Positions 45,401 to 54,484 of a stretch of 64,000 bases of DNA are shown one piece after another. Each line of letters starts with the position of its first letter. Position 1 is the first letter of the stretch. The position numbers and the translations under genes were made by a program. Source of the DNA: Olleya sp. Bg11-27 (lineage in GTDB: Bacteria > Bacteroidota > Bacteroidia > Flavobacteriales > Flavobacteriaceae); the NCBI RefSeq assembly GCF_002831645.1, contig NZ_CP025117.1, positions 4,107,001 through 4,171,000 of the forward strand, read 5' to 3'. The notes beneath the pieces were generated by a model. It was not told the origin of the DNA. It worked only from the letters and a program-made list of their open reading frames with translations, and ran no database searches.

Positions 45401-45940
45401 TTGTTCAACCTACGTTTTTAATGCTAAAAATGTAGCACTAAGTATTAAAAATGATGTGTTATTGGTTTTAAAAAATTATTATTTGAAAAATGTTAATAAA
45501 ATATTTTTAACCTATTTCGCTGTAGTTACAAGATTCTACTTTTTAATCTACTCTAAAAAAAATATTAGAACTGGAATAATCGTATGAATCACTCTTTTCT
45601 GTAGAATGTAAAATAGTAAAAAAAGAAAGACTGCTTTACCTCGGGAAAAATCAAAATAAATTACATTCAGAATCTAGTTGTTTTTTTTAAGATTACTATC
45701 AAAAGGCAGTTATAATATTTAAAAGTAATCTAATAAGACTTTACTGTTCTAACATTATTTTTCGCAAAATCTTATACACCAATTTAATCGCAATCTATCA
45801 TTCTTATCTAGAATTGCAGTCTTAAATTGAAACGTTCTTTATTTTCTTAAATCGACATTCCTTATTACTTATTTAGGGAATATTAAAGTCTAAGATTACA
45901 TTAAAGAATAATTCTATTGAAATTCAACAAATAATTAATA
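45401..45940. other. Non-coding spacer
   Basis: About 540 bp, AT-rich, with no coding-like frame, no repeat shared with the rest of the window, and no recognisable RNA. Nothing further seen. Confidence 0.5.
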
Positions 45941-45976
45941 AAAAAAATCCCAACCTTTAAAGATTGGGATTTTTTA
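45941..45976 (-). terminator. Intrinsic terminator of the rhodanese pair
   Basis: AAAAAAATCCCAACC / TTGGGATTTTTT stem with T-rich flanks on both strands, 8 bp past the stop of the rhodanese lipoprotein gene. Confidence 0.85.
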
Positions 45977-45982
45977 TAATAT

Positions 45983-46375
45983 TTACTTTTTTCGGTAAGG
46001 CAGTCCTTCATGCTCCCATTTGGAAAAGCCGCCTTTCATGTCATAAATCTTTTTAAAACCTAGATCAATCATTTTTTCTGCGCACTTAGCACTTCTACCA
46101 CCTTTTTGACAATATAACATCACTGGTTTTTCTTTGTCCAACGTTTGAATATCTTTATCAAATGTTGGCGACATAAAATCTATATTTTGTGACATTGCGA
46201 TGTAACCAGCCTCATGCTCTTTAGCTGTTCTTACATCCACTAATTGCACATTATCCAATTGTAATAATGTTTGCATCTCTTCTGGAGATACTGTTTTAAT
46301 CTCACCTACCGCCTGTTCGCTGCAACTAAAAACGACTGCAAGTATAAGGCTTAAAACTATTGTTATTTTTTTCAT
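45983..46375 (-). CDS. Rhodanese-like lipoprotein
   Basis: 130 aa. Lipobox signal peptide (LSLILAVVFSCSEQ, Cys18). Single rhodanese domain with VQLVDVRTAKEHEAGYI and the active-site loop YCQKGGRSAKCAEKM; catalytic Cys in YCQKGGRS. It would act on the periplasmic face in sulfur transfer or as a persulfide carrier; the substrate is not deducible. It follows a second, cytoplasmic rhodanese gene after 9 bp, so the pair may form a relay across the membrane or act on separate pools. Confidence 0.87.
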   Translation of the reverse strand: MKKITIVLSLILAVVFSCSEQAVGEIKTVSPEEMQTLLQLDNVQLVDVRTAKEHEAGYIAMSQNIDFMSPTFDKDIQTLDKEKPVMLYCQKGGRSAKCAEKMIDLGFKKIYDMKGGFSKWEHEGLPYRKK

Positions 46376-46384
46376 AATTATATA

Positions 46385-46693
46385 TTACTCAACTGCTCCA
46401 TTCCACTCATTAAAACCTCCTACAAGGTTATATGTGTTTTCAAAACCTAATTGATTCATTATTGCACAGGCTTGTGCACTTCTTCCTCCTGATCTGCAAT
46501 ACACATAAAAGTTTTTAGTTTTATCTAATTCTTCCACAGCATATATAAAACCTTGTCCTTTATATATATCAATATGTATTGTATTTGGTATTTTTCCTTC
46601 TGCTACCTCTCCATCTGTTCTAACATCCAGTATAACTGCGTTATCATCTTTTTCCAATTGGGCTACCCAATCTGATTGTAATAAATCTGCCAT
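46385..46693 (-). CDS. Cytoplasmic single-domain rhodanese
   Basis: 102 aa, no signal peptide. VILDVRTDGEVAEGKIPNTI near the N-terminus and active-site loop VYCRSGGRSAQACAIM with catalytic Cys. The C-terminal NLVGGFNEWNGAV is typical of the family. First gene of a two-gene operon with a -7 box (46719-46726) just upstream. Confidence 0.9.
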   Translation of the reverse strand: MADLLQSDWVAQLEKDDNAVILDVRTDGEVAEGKIPNTIHIDIYKGQGFIYAVEELDKTKNFYVYCRSGGRSAQACAIMNQLGFENTYNLVGGFNEWNGAVE

Positions 46694-46718
46694 TTTATTG
46701 TACTATTAATTTATGGTT

Positions 46719-46726
46719 CAAAATTA
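46719..46726 (-). promoter_or_regulatory. Putative -7 box of the rhodanese operon
   Basis: Reverse strand TAATTTTG, full match to TAnnTTTG, 26 bp before the start codon, which implies a very short leader. Confidence 0.45.
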
Positions 46727-46936
46727 ACGTTTCTTTAGTATATAGACGTAAAAAAATCTGAAATGTTACATTTAATCTCTCAAATTAAACATTATTTATG
46801 CTTCATTTAAACTTATATTACGCCCAATTACCGTAAACACCTCTGTTATACACTCTTTTTCTTTTAACAGAGCATATATCTCATTCTATACAGTATTAAC
46901 AGTTATTCCATCTCAACAATTGCTCAATTATCATTT

Positions 46937-46978
46937 AACTGTTCACTGTTCACTGTTCACTGTTCACTGTTCACTGTT
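46937..46978. repeat. Heptanucleotide tandem repeat
   Basis: AACTGTT followed by five exact copies of CACTGTT (46944-46978). Non-coding, between the rhodanese operon and the trp leader. The rest of 46727-47181 holds no gene. Confidence 0.9.
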
Positions 46979-47181
46979 AAGGAGAAAAACAACAAACCTA
47001 TTAAAACATTCCTTTAGGACTAAATACAATTGACATATGTCTAATTTTAAATCATTAAAAGTCCTTAATATTTTCATCTCGACACCGCTTATTTAGACGG
47101 TACTATTTAGAGCAGATAAGTTAATTTAAATATAAAAATGTGCTCTCATTTCATATTTAACAAATAATTAAAAGCTAAAAA

Positions 47182-47213
47182 TTTGAAAAACTAAAATTTG
47201 ATTTATATATTTG
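47182..47213 (+). promoter_or_regulatory. trp operon promoter
   Basis: TTTG at 47182-47185 (-33 type) and TATATTTG at 47206-47213 (-7 type, full match to TAnnTTTG), 20 bp apart. Start of transcription should be near 47220, just before the leader peptide ATG at 47229. Confidence 0.6.
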
Positions 47214-47228
47214 AACTTTACAATAAAC

Positions 47229-47291
47229 ATGAACACAAAATTAAATCATACTTGGTGGTGGAATTCTCGAAACGCAAACTTCGTGAACTAA
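47229..47291 (+). CDS. trpL: trp operon leader peptide
   Basis: Twenty codons, MNTKLNHTWWWNSRNANFVN, with three consecutive Trp codons at 47253-47261. It sits between the trp promoter and an intrinsic terminator, 143 bp before trpE. When tryptophanyl-tRNA is scarce the ribosome should stall at the Trp codons and expose the downstream segment TCGTGAA (47281-47287), which can pair with TTCACGA (47335-47341) in the terminator and prevent its folding. The stall mechanism is standard for trp leaders; the specific 7-bp pairing is my reading. Confidence 0.85.
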   Translation: MNTKLNHTWWWNSRNANFVN

Positions 47292-47320
47292 TCCTATACG
47301 TATTATTTAAATAACTATAC

Positions 47321-47357
47321 AAAAAGGCTTGTCATTCACGACAAGCCTTTTTTTTTA
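47321..47357 (+). terminator. trp attenuator
   Basis: Stem AAAAAGGCTTGTC (47321-47333) / GACAAGCCTTTTT (47340-47352), loop ATTCAC, followed by more T's. Thirteen perfect pairs and a T-run make it a strong terminator ahead of trpE. Confidence 0.9.
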
Positions 47358-47434
47358 TTCTGAAATTTTTCAGAATCATAAAACAAATTAATAGTAGTTC
47401 TTAAACAAGAGATACTGAAATAGAATCAACCAAA

Positions 47435-48829
47435 ATGAAAACATTCAGTTTATACACACATTACAAAAAGATCCTAGCGGACACCATTACGCCTGTAAGT
47501 ATCTACTTAAAAATTAGAGATAAATATCCTAATAGTATTTTATTAGAAAGTAGCGATTACCATGCTAATGATAATAGTTTTTCTTACATCTGTTTTAACC
47601 CTATTGCGTCTATCAAAGTCGATGACACTTCAATTACCCAGACATTTCCTGATGGTAGTGAAATGAAAAACAAGGTGCGTAATGTTACCGAAATGATTCA
47701 TAAGTTTACCAAACGTTTTAAGGTTAAATCTGACAAAGACTTCAAATTTATAAACAACGGAATTTTTGGGTACACAGCTTATGATGCTGTAAAACATTTT
47801 GAAGATGTTAAAATTTCTAAAAAACCAAATTCATTAGACATTCCTGATGTCTATTATGCAGTATATCAAAACATCATTGCTATAAATCACTTTAAAAACG
47901 AAGCTTATATTTTTGCACATTGTTTTGAAACCGAAAATAATATCGATGAAGTACTACAATTAATAAGCTCGAAAAATTTTGCATCTTATACATTTAAAAC
48001 GGACTCTGAAATAGAATCAAATTTAACGGACGACGAATATAAAGCGCAAGTGGAACTAGCTAAACAACATTGTGCTAGAGGTGACGTGTTTCAATTAGTA
48101 TTATCCAAAAAGTTCTCGCAAGCCTTTAAAGGTGACGAGTTTAATGTCTATCGAGCTTTACGAAGCGTTAACCCCTCCCCTTATCTTTTCTATTTTGATT
48201 ATGGCGATTTCAAAATTTTTGGTAGCTCTCCAGAAGCGCAACTAGTTGTTAATAACGGTCAAGCCGAAATCCATCCCATAGCAGGAACATTTAAAAGAAC
48301 AGGAAACGACGAAGAAGATCAAATATTAGCTAAAAAGTTAGCACAAGATGCTAAAGAAAACGCAGAACATGTCATGTTAGTCGATTTGGCAAGAAACGAT
48401 TTAAGCAGACATGGTAGCGATGTAAAAGTAGTCACTTACAGAGAGGCTCAGTTTTTCTCTCACGTGATACACTTAGTTAGTAAAGTTACAGGAAAGGTAC
48501 ATGACAATACACCGACTATGCAAGTGGTCGCAGACACCTTCCCGGCCGGAACATTAAGCGGGGCACCAAAACATAAGGCCATGCAACTAATAGAAAAATA
48601 CGAAAAAACAAGTCGTGGATTTTATGGTGGCGCTATTGGTTTTATGGACTTTGACGGAAATTATAATCACGCCATAATGATTAGAACATTTATGAGTAAA
48701 AACCACAAATTACATTGGCAAGCAGGGGCTGGATTAGTTTCAAAATCAAATCCTGAAAGCGAGCTACAAGAAGTATACAACAAACTTGGAGCATTAACGA
48801 CTGCAATACAGTTAGCTGAAGACATTTAA
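47435..48829 (+). CDS. trpE: Anthranilate synthase component I
   Basis: 464 aa. Converts chorismate and glutamine-derived ammonia to anthranilate with TrpG. Visible motifs: the Trp-binding LLESSDY near residue 38, the chorismate-binding domain with FQLVLSKKFSQAFKGDEFNV, PIAGTFKRTG, AENAEH-like KENAEHVMLVDLARNDLSRH, TFPAGTLSGAPKHKAM and the end RGFYGGAIGFMDFDGN. First structural gene after the attenuator. Feedback inhibition by Trp is expected from the LLESS motif. Confidence 0.96.
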   Translation: MKTFSLYTHYKKILADTITPVSIYLKIRDKYPNSILLESSDYHANDNSFSYICFNPIASIKVDDTSITQTFPDGSEMKNKVRNVTEMIHKFTKRFKVKSDKDFKFINNGIFGYTAYDAVKHFEDVKISKKPNSLDIPDVYYAVYQNIIAINHFKNEAYIFAHCFETENNIDEVLQLISSKNFASYTFKTDSEIESNLTDDEYKAQVELAKQHCARGDVFQLVLSKKFSQAFKGDEFNVYRALRSVNPSPYLFYFDYGDFKIFGSSPEAQLVVNNGQAEIHPIAGTFKRTGNDEEDQILAKKLAQDAKENAEHVMLVDLARNDLSRHGSDVKVVTYREAQFFSHVIHLVSKVTGKVHDNTPTMQVVADTFPAGTLSGAPKHKAMQLIEKYEKTSRGFYGGAIGFMDFDGNYNHAIMIRTFMSKNHKLHWQAGAGLVSKSNPESELQEVYNKLGALTTAIQLAEDI

Positions 48830-48907
48830 TACAACAGCTCGTATTTAGTAAAAAATGGAATTGCAAATAAAAAATTTTCGCTTAAGCGGAAATCAAAAAA
48901 TATATAA

Positions 48908-49471
48908 ATGAAAGTATTAGTAATAGATAACTACGATAGTTTTACCTACAACTTAGTTCACTATTTAGAAGATTTAAATTGTGAAGTTATTGTAAAACGA
49001 AACGACAAATTAACACTTGAAGAAGTGGATGCTTTTGATAAAATAGTATTATCTCCGGGACCAGGAATCCCTGAAGAAGCAGGCTTATTAAAAGCGATTA
49101 TAAAAATGTACGCCCCAACTAAAAGTATTTTAGGGGTTTGTTTAGGCCAACAAGCTATTGGAGAAGTTTTTGGTGGCTCTTTAGTTAATTTAGAAGATGT
49201 TTATCACGGTGTTGCAACTAATGTAAATATTGTGGTAGATGACGAGGTTTTATTTAACGACATGGATAAAACGATAGAAGTAGGACGTTATCATTCTTGG
49301 GTGGTTAATCCTAATTTACCTGATGCTCTAGAGGCCACATCCTTTGACGAAAATGGACAAGTCATGTCCTTAAGACATCGCGTTTATGATGTTAGAGGCG
49401 TGCAATATCATCCAGAAAGCGTCTTAACACCTAACGGAAAGCAAATATTAAAAAACTGGGTTAATAGTTAA
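48908..49471 (+). CDS. trpG: Anthranilate synthase component II (glutamine amidotransferase)
   Basis: 187 aa class I amidotransferase. NYDSFTYNLVHYL at the start, LSPGPGIPEEAG, nucleophile Cys in LGVCLGQQAIGE (about residue 79) and the His-Glu pair in VQYHPESVLTPNG. Supplies ammonia to TrpE. 78 bp after trpE; the gap holds a short palindrome (TTTCGCTTAAGCGGAAA) that could pause or process the mRNA. Confidence 0.96.
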   Translation: MKVLVIDNYDSFTYNLVHYLEDLNCEVIVKRNDKLTLEEVDAFDKIVLSPGPGIPEEAGLLKAIIKMYAPTKSILGVCLGQQAIGEVFGGSLVNLEDVYHGVATNVNIVVDDEVLFNDMDKTIEVGRYHSWVVNPNLPDALEATSFDENGQVMSLRHRVYDVRGVQYHPESVLTPNGKQILKNWVNS

Positions 49472-49560
49472 TGTATTCCGTTTTTGTAAGTAAAACTTAC
49501 GCCATAAAAATTTTTAATATCACAAGTTCCCTTTTATAAAAAAGGCGTTAAATATAGACA

Positions 49561-50553
49561 ATGAGACAAATACTAAACCGATTAATAAACCAAGAAAGCA
49601 TCTCTAGCGAGGAAGCAAAACGGGTATTAGTTAATATTTCCAAAGGCATTTATAATCAAAGTCAAATCGCTTCTTTCCTAACGGTTTACATGATGCGAAG
49701 CATAACATTAGAAGAGCTTCAAGGATTTCGTGATGCGTTATTAGAATTATGTATTCCTGTAAATTTATCCGATTTTGATCCTATAGATTTATGTGGTACT
49801 GGAGGCGATGGTAAAGACACGTTTAATATCTCCACTCTAGCCTCTTTTGTAACTGCTGGTGCTGGCGTAAATGTTGCAAAACATGGTAATTATGGCGTCT
49901 CCTCTGCTTCAGGATCATCTAATGTCATGGAAGCTTTAGGGATTCACTTTTCTAATAAATCTGATTTTTTAAAGTACTCAATAGAAAAAGCAGGCATCTG
50001 TGTGTTACATGCGCCATTGTTTCACCCTGCCATGAAAAACGTGGCCCCAATACGTAAAGAACTAGGTGTTAAAACCTTTTTTAATATGCTCGGACCGATG
50101 GTAAACCCAGCGTTTCCGAGAAATCAAATGGTAGGTGTTTTTAATTTAGAATTACAACGTATTTACGGATACCTCTATCAAAACACTGATAAAAATTATA
50201 GCATCGTACACGCTTTAGATGGCTATGACGAAATCTCTTTAACAGGAAACACAAAAATAATTTCTAACCGTTCTGAAACGATGTTAAGCCCTTCTGATTT
50301 GGGAGTAGCACAAATCGAGCAATCTGATATATTTGGAGGAGATACCGTAAAGGATGCTGCTAAAATTTTCAAAAACATCATTAAAGGAAAAGGGACAGAA
50401 GCACAAAATAATGTAGTTTGCGCAAATGCAGGTTTAGCCATAGCAACCGCTAAGCAAATTCCACATTTAGAAGGTTTCGAACTCGCTAAAGAAAGTCTAG
50501 AAAGTGGACGTGCCAAAGCGAGTCTAGAAAAACTAATAGAATTAAGTAAATAA
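49561..50553 (+). CDS. trpD: Anthranilate phosphoribosyltransferase
   Basis: 330 aa. Transfers phosphoribose from PRPP to anthranilate. Conserved motifs: DLCGTGGDGKDTFNISTLAS (PRPP binding), AKHGNYGVSSASGSSNVMEA, FHPAMKNVAPIRKELGVKTF and GPMVNPA. Not fused to trpG, unlike in enterobacteria. 89 bp after trpG. Confidence 0.96.
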   Translation: MRQILNRLINQESISSEEAKRVLVNISKGIYNQSQIASFLTVYMMRSITLEELQGFRDALLELCIPVNLSDFDPIDLCGTGGDGKDTFNISTLASFVTAGAGVNVAKHGNYGVSSASGSSNVMEALGIHFSNKSDFLKYSIEKAGICVLHAPLFHPAMKNVAPIRKELGVKTFFNMLGPMVNPAFPRNQMVGVFNLELQRIYGYLYQNTDKNYSIVHALDGYDEISLTGNTKIISNRSETMLSPSDLGVAQIEQSDIFGGDTVKDAAKIFKNIIKGKGTEAQNNVVCANAGLAIATAKQIPHLEGFELAKESLESGRAKASLEKLIELSK

Positions 50554-50605
50554 AAGTAAACAGTAGCGGTATCTTGTATACACTTTGCTAACTATAGAAA
50601 CAAAA

Positions 50606-51391
50606 ATGAATATTTTAGATAAAATCACAGCAGACAAACGTGTCGAAGTTAACCTTCGCAAACAACTAATTCCTGTCAAGCAACTGGAACGCTCTATTTT
50701 GTTTGAACGCCAAACCGTTTCTCTGGCAAAAAAAATAAGAGAAAGTAGCACGGGTATTATTGCAGAACACAAACGTCGTTCACCATCAAAACAAGTCATA
50801 AATCACGATTTAAATGTCTTTGATGTCGCTAAAGGATACGAAGACGCAGGCGTTTGCGGTATGTCCGTCTTAACGGATGGAAAATATTTTGGTGGAAGTT
50901 TAGACGATTTATTAACAGCTAGAGCAAGTTGTAATTTGCCGTTATTAAGAAAAGAATTTATCATAGACCCTTATCAAATTATCGAGGCTAAAGCGTATGG
51001 TGCTGATGTTATTTTACTAATCGCTGCTATTTTAACTACAACAGAAATTAAACAATTTTCAGAACTCGCTAAAAGTCTAAATCTTGATGTACTTTTAGAA
51101 GTACATAATGAAGCCGAACTGCATAAATCATTAATGCCAACATTGGATATGCTAGGTGTTAATAATAGAAATTTAAAAACATTTGAAGTTAGTCTAGACA
51201 CAAGCAAACAATTAAGCAGTCTAATTCCTAATGATTTTGTAAAAGTATCAGAAAGCGGCATCAGTACTATCGACGCTATTAAAACACTACAACCTTTTGG
51301 TTACAAAGGGTTTTTAATCGGTGAAAATTTTATGAAAACCGATAATGCAGGAGCGCATGCGAAACTATTTATAGAGAATTTAAAAAAATAA
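50606..51391 (+). CDS. trpC: Indole-3-glycerol-phosphate synthase
   Basis: 261 aa from the ATG MNILDKITADKRVEVNLRKQ, which matches the family start; an upstream TTG (50585) in frame is not needed. TIM barrel with catalytic residues in IIAEHKRRSPSK (Lys), KEFIIDPYQI and LLIAAIL, VNNRNLKTFEV, SESGIST and FLIGENFMK. Not fused to TrpF. Five bp before trpF. Confidence 0.96.
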   Translation: MNILDKITADKRVEVNLRKQLIPVKQLERSILFERQTVSLAKKIRESSTGIIAEHKRRSPSKQVINHDLNVFDVAKGYEDAGVCGMSVLTDGKYFGGSLDDLLTARASCNLPLLRKEFIIDPYQIIEAKAYGADVILLIAAILTTTEIKQFSELAKSLNLDVLLEVHNEAELHKSLMPTLDMLGVNNRNLKTFEVSLDTSKQLSSLIPNDFVKVSESGISTIDAIKTLQPFGYKGFLIGENFMKTDNAGAHAKLFIENLKK

Positions 51392-51396
51392 AAGTT

Positions 51397-52032
51397 ATGA
51401 AATTAAAAGTATGTGGAATGAAAAATGAGAACAACATCTTAGATGTTGCAGATCTTGATCCAAATTATATGGGTTTTATTTTTTACGAAAAATCATCTCG
51501 ATATTTTGATGGTGTGATTCCAGAATTACCAGAACACATTAAAAAAATTGGAGTATTTGTTAATTCTACTTTCGATTATATAAAAGGAAAAGTTGAGAAA
51601 TACGACTTACAAGGTGTACAATTGCATGGAGATGAATCTCCAGAGTTATGTCAACGTTTAAAAGAGCTTGATCTGTATGTTATAAAAGTATTTTCTATAA
51701 AAAACCAATTTGATTTTAAAGTTTTAGAACCTTATGAAACGGTTTGCGATAATTACCTATTTGATACCAAAGGTAAAGAACCAGGTGGTAATGGTTACAC
51801 TTTTAATTGGAACGTCTTAAAAAGCTACCCTTCTGCAAAACCTTATTTTTTAAGCGGAGGTATTGGATTAGACCAAATGGATTCTATACTTTTATTTTTA
51901 AAAAGACCAGAATCTTACTTGTGTCTTGGATTTGATTTAAACAGCAAATTTGAAACTGCTGCCGGATTAAAAGACACCACAAAATTAAACGATTTCAAAC
52001 AAAAACTGATAGCTAACAATTATGAGCTTTAA
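51397..52032 (+). CDS. trpF: Phosphoribosylanthranilate isomerase
   Basis: 211 aa. Starts [14 protein letters not shown] with the catalytic Cys in [23 protein letters not shown]-like [25 protein letters not shown] and [11 protein letters not shown] (catalytic Asp region [11 protein letters not shown]). Second reaction of the indole branch before ring closure. Its stop overlaps the trpB start by 11 nt, indicating coupled translation. Confidence 0.95.
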   Translation: MKLKVCGMKNENNILDVADLDPNYMGFIFYEKSSRYFDGVIPELPEHIKKIGVFVNSTFDYIKGKVEKYDLQGVQLHGDESPELCQRLKELDLYVIKVFSIKNQFDFKVLEPYETVCDNYLFDTKGKEPGGNGYTFNWNVLKSYPSAKPYFLSGGIGLDQMDSILLFLKRPESYLCLGFDLNSKFETAAGLKDTTKLNDFKQKLIANNYEL

Positions 52033-53203
52033 TATTAATGACAAAGGTTATTATGGCGAATTTGGTGGTGCTTACATCCCAGAAATGCTATATCCAAACG
52101 TAGAAGAATTACGTCAAAACTATCTTAAAATAATGGCAGAACCTTCTTTTAAAGAAGAGTTTGACCTATTATTAAAGGATTACGTTGGCCGTCCTTCCCC
52201 ACTCTATTTTGCAAAACGACTGAGTGAAAAATATAACACAAAAATATACTTAAAACGCGAAGACTTAAATCATACTGGCGCTCACAAAATCAACAATACA
52301 ATTGGTCAGATTTTAATGGCGCAGCGTTTAGGAAAAACACGTATTATTGCTGAAACTGGCGCAGGTCAACACGGTGTTGCAACTGCAACCGTTTGTGCGT
52401 TAATGGGCATGGAATGTATCGTCTACATGGGCGAAATTGATATTGCACGCCAAGCTCCAAACGTAGCTCGAATGAAAATGCTAGGCGCAGAAGTCCGTCC
52501 CGCATTATCAGGAAGTCGTACTTTAAAAGATGCTACAAACGAAGCTATTAGAGACTGGATTAACAATCCTGTAAACACGCATTACATAATAGGAAGTGTT
52601 GTAGGACCACACCCTTATCCGGATATGGTGGCCCGTTTCCAAGCGGTGGTTTCAGAAGAAATTAAATGGCAATTAAAAGAGAAAGAAGGTCGTGACAAGC
52701 CAGACTACGTTATTGCGTGTGTTGGTGGTGGTAGTAATGCAGCAGGTGCTTTTTATCATTATTTAGATGATACAGAGGTTAAACTTATAGCAGTAGAAGC
52801 AGCAGGAAAAGGGATTCACTCTGGCGAAAGTGCCGCAACATCAATATTAGGTAAAGAAGGGATTATTCACGGAAGTAAGACCTTGCTTATGCAAACACCC
52901 GATGGACAAATAACAGAACCGTATTCGATTTCTGCAGGATTAGATTATCCTGGCGTTGGTCCAATGCATGCGCATTTATACAAAACAGGTCGCGCGGAAT
53001 TTATTTCCATCACAGACGACCAAGCCATGACATCAGGTTTGCAATTAAGTCAATTAGAAGGTATTATTCCTGCAATAGAAAGCTCGCATGCTTTTGCTGT
53101 TTTTGAAGATAAAAAGTTTAATCCAGAGGATGTTGTTGTAATTAATTTATCAGGACGTGGTGATAAAGATTTACAAAATTACATCGACTATTTTAAATTG
53201 TAA
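52022..53203 (+). CDS. trpB: Tryptophan synthase beta chain
   Basis: 393 aa PLP enzyme, TrpB1 type. [13 protein letters not shown] at the start, PLP lysine in [44 protein letters not shown] (phosphate loop), [11 protein letters not shown] and LSGRGDKDL at the end. It condenses indole with serine. trpA follows only after a 1.28-kb block of palindromic repeats and a GIY-YIG gene, so the normally adjacent trpB and trpA have been pushed apart. Confidence 0.97.
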   Translation: MSFNINDKGYYGEFGGAYIPEMLYPNVEELRQNYLKIMAEPSFKEEFDLLLKDYVGRPSPLYFAKRLSEKYNTKIYLKREDLNHTGAHKINNTIGQILMAQRLGKTRIIAETGAGQHGVATATVCALMGMECIVYMGEIDIARQAPNVARMKMLGAEVRPALSGSRTLKDATNEAIRDWINNPVNTHYIIGSVVGPHPYPDMVARFQAVVSEEIKWQLKEKEGRDKPDYVIACVGGGSNAAGAFYHYLDDTEVKLIAVEAAGKGIHSGESAATSILGKEGIIHGSKTLLMQTPDGQITEPYSISAGLDYPGVGPMHAHLYKTGRAEFISITDDQAMTSGLQLSQLEGIIPAIESSHAFAVFEDKKFNPEDVVVINLSGRGDKDLQNYIDYFKL

Positions 53204-53208
53204 TATTT

Positions 53209-53287
53209 GGGCGTTACCGCAAGGGTCAGGCTTTCAAGGCTCGCGCTCTGCGAGGCGCTCAAACAAACCTTTCAATCCTTAACGCGG
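53209..53287. repeat. Interspersed GGGCGTTAC... repeat
   Basis: GGGCGTTACCGCAAGGGTCA at the left and CAATCCTTAACGCG at the right, with complementary outer ends (GGCGTTA / TAACGC) and inner GCGCTCTGCGAGGCGC. I recall this repeat type as widespread in Bacteroidota genomes; here it lies right behind trpB. Confidence 0.6.
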
Positions 53288-53317
53288 GATAGTTTTATGG
53301 TTAACAAAATAATGAGA

Positions 53318-54392
53318 ATCAGAAACAACCACGTCATGTTGAACTAATTTTAATAGCGCTAAAAAGTATAAATCACAAACAACCACGTCATACTGAACTC
53401 GTTTCAGTATCGCAGAAGAAAAGAATCCGATTCTTGCAACATTACAAATAATGTGAATCTGAAACAAGTTCAGATTGACGTAACGGCATAAAGAACTTAA
53501 ACAACAAATACAACGTCATGCCAAACTAGTTTTAGTAGCACTAAATAGAATAAATCATAAAACACAACGTCATGCTGAACTTGTTTCAGTATCACACAAG
53601 AAAAGAAAACAACAAACCAAAACGCCATACTGAACTCGTTTTAGTAGCACTAAAAAGAATAAATAACAAACCACAACGTCATGCTGAACTTGTTTCAGTA
53701 TCACATAATATGAAAACAAGCTATACCTACATAATATCAAATAAATATAGAACAACATTCTATACTGGTGTAACTTCAAACTTGAGTAAAAGAATCACTG
53801 AACATCAAAACGGAATTGGCTCTGAGTTCACTAAAAAATATAATTTGAAAGATTTAGTTTACTATGAGGAGTTTACTGATATTAATCAAGCGATAGCAAG
53901 AGAAAAGCAAATTAAAAACTGGAAAAAGAAATGGAAACTAAATTTAATTAAAGAAAAAAATCCTTTTCTTACGACATTGCAAATAATGTGAATCTGAAAC
54001 AAGTTCAGATTGACGTAACGGCATAATGAGCATAAATTACAAACACAACGTCATGCTAAACTTGTTTCAGTATCGCATAAGAAGAGAATCCGATTCTTGC
54101 GACATTGCAAATAATGTGACTCTGAAACTAGTTCAGATTGACGTAACGGCATAAAGAACATAAATTACAAACACAACGTCATGCTGAACTTGTTTCAGTA
54201 TCGCATAAAAAGAGAATCCGATTCTTGCGACATTGCAAATAATGTGAATCTGAAACAAGTTCAGATTGACGTAACGGCATAACGAACATTAATTACAAAC
54301 AACAACGTCATGCTGAAATCGTTTCAGTATCACACAAGAAAAGAAAACAACAAATACCACGTCATCCTGGACTCATTTCAGTTTGCAAAACT
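53318..54392. repeat. Array of about ten palindromic repeat units between trpB and trpA
   Basis: Left arms CGTCATGCTGAACTTGTTTC (variants) start near 53326, 53383, 53511, 53566, 53622, 53675, 54048, 54178, 54307 and 54359. Right arms GAATCTGAAACAAGTTCAGA then TTGACGTAACGGC occur near 53454, 53989, 54119 and 54245. Three short full units (about 130 bp: near 53383, 54048, 54178) have both arms around GAATCCGATTCTTGCGACAT; one unit (53675-54025) has the GIY-YIG ORF between the same arms; the rest are left arms only. Left and right arms are mutually complementary (CTGAACTTGTTTCAG / CTGAAACAAGTTCAG). Confidence 0.85.
53710..53991 (+). CDS. GIY-YIG endonuclease domain protein inside a repeat unit
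   Basis: 93 aa. GIY-YIG fold: YTYIISNKYRTTFYTGVTSN (first Tyr motif and YxG), Arg in LSKRITEHQNG, catalytic Glu in AIAREKQIKNWKKKWK. The ATG lies 35 bp after the repeat's left arm and the C-terminal codons (PFLTTLQIM) overlap the sequence TTACGACATTGCAAATAATG that is part of the right half of the short repeat units. Thus the gene sits exactly inside one repeat copy. Single-domain proteins of this kind are common in Flavobacteria and usually annotated only as nuclease; the tight link to the palindromes suggests it acts on them. Start chosen at ATG; the longer upstream frame only reads repeat sequence. Confidence 0.8.
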   Translation: MKTSYTYIISNKYRTTFYTGVTSNLSKRITEHQNGIGSEFTKKYNLKDLVYYEEFTDINQAIAREKQIKNWKKKWKLNLIKEKNPFLTTLQIM

Positions 54393-54484
54393 AAAACCCC
54401 CTTGGCTTGAATGTTTTTTTCTTTCGCTTTTTGAACAAGAAAAAAAATGAGTACAGATAAATTAAAAAATAAATTCATTTAAAA

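Noticed and set aside
48855-48911. 18-codon mini-ORF overlapping the trpG start
   Set aside because: No conserved feature, no Trp codons; ATGA overlap likely chance in AT-rich DNA.
50585-50605. Earlier TTG start for trpC
   Set aside because: Adds seven residues not seen in the family; the ATG at 50606 gives the standard N-terminus.
53318-54392. CRISPR array between trpB and trpA
   Set aside because: The repeated units include near-identical 'spacers', differ in length, contain complementary arms, and one contains an ORF; no cas genes are near.
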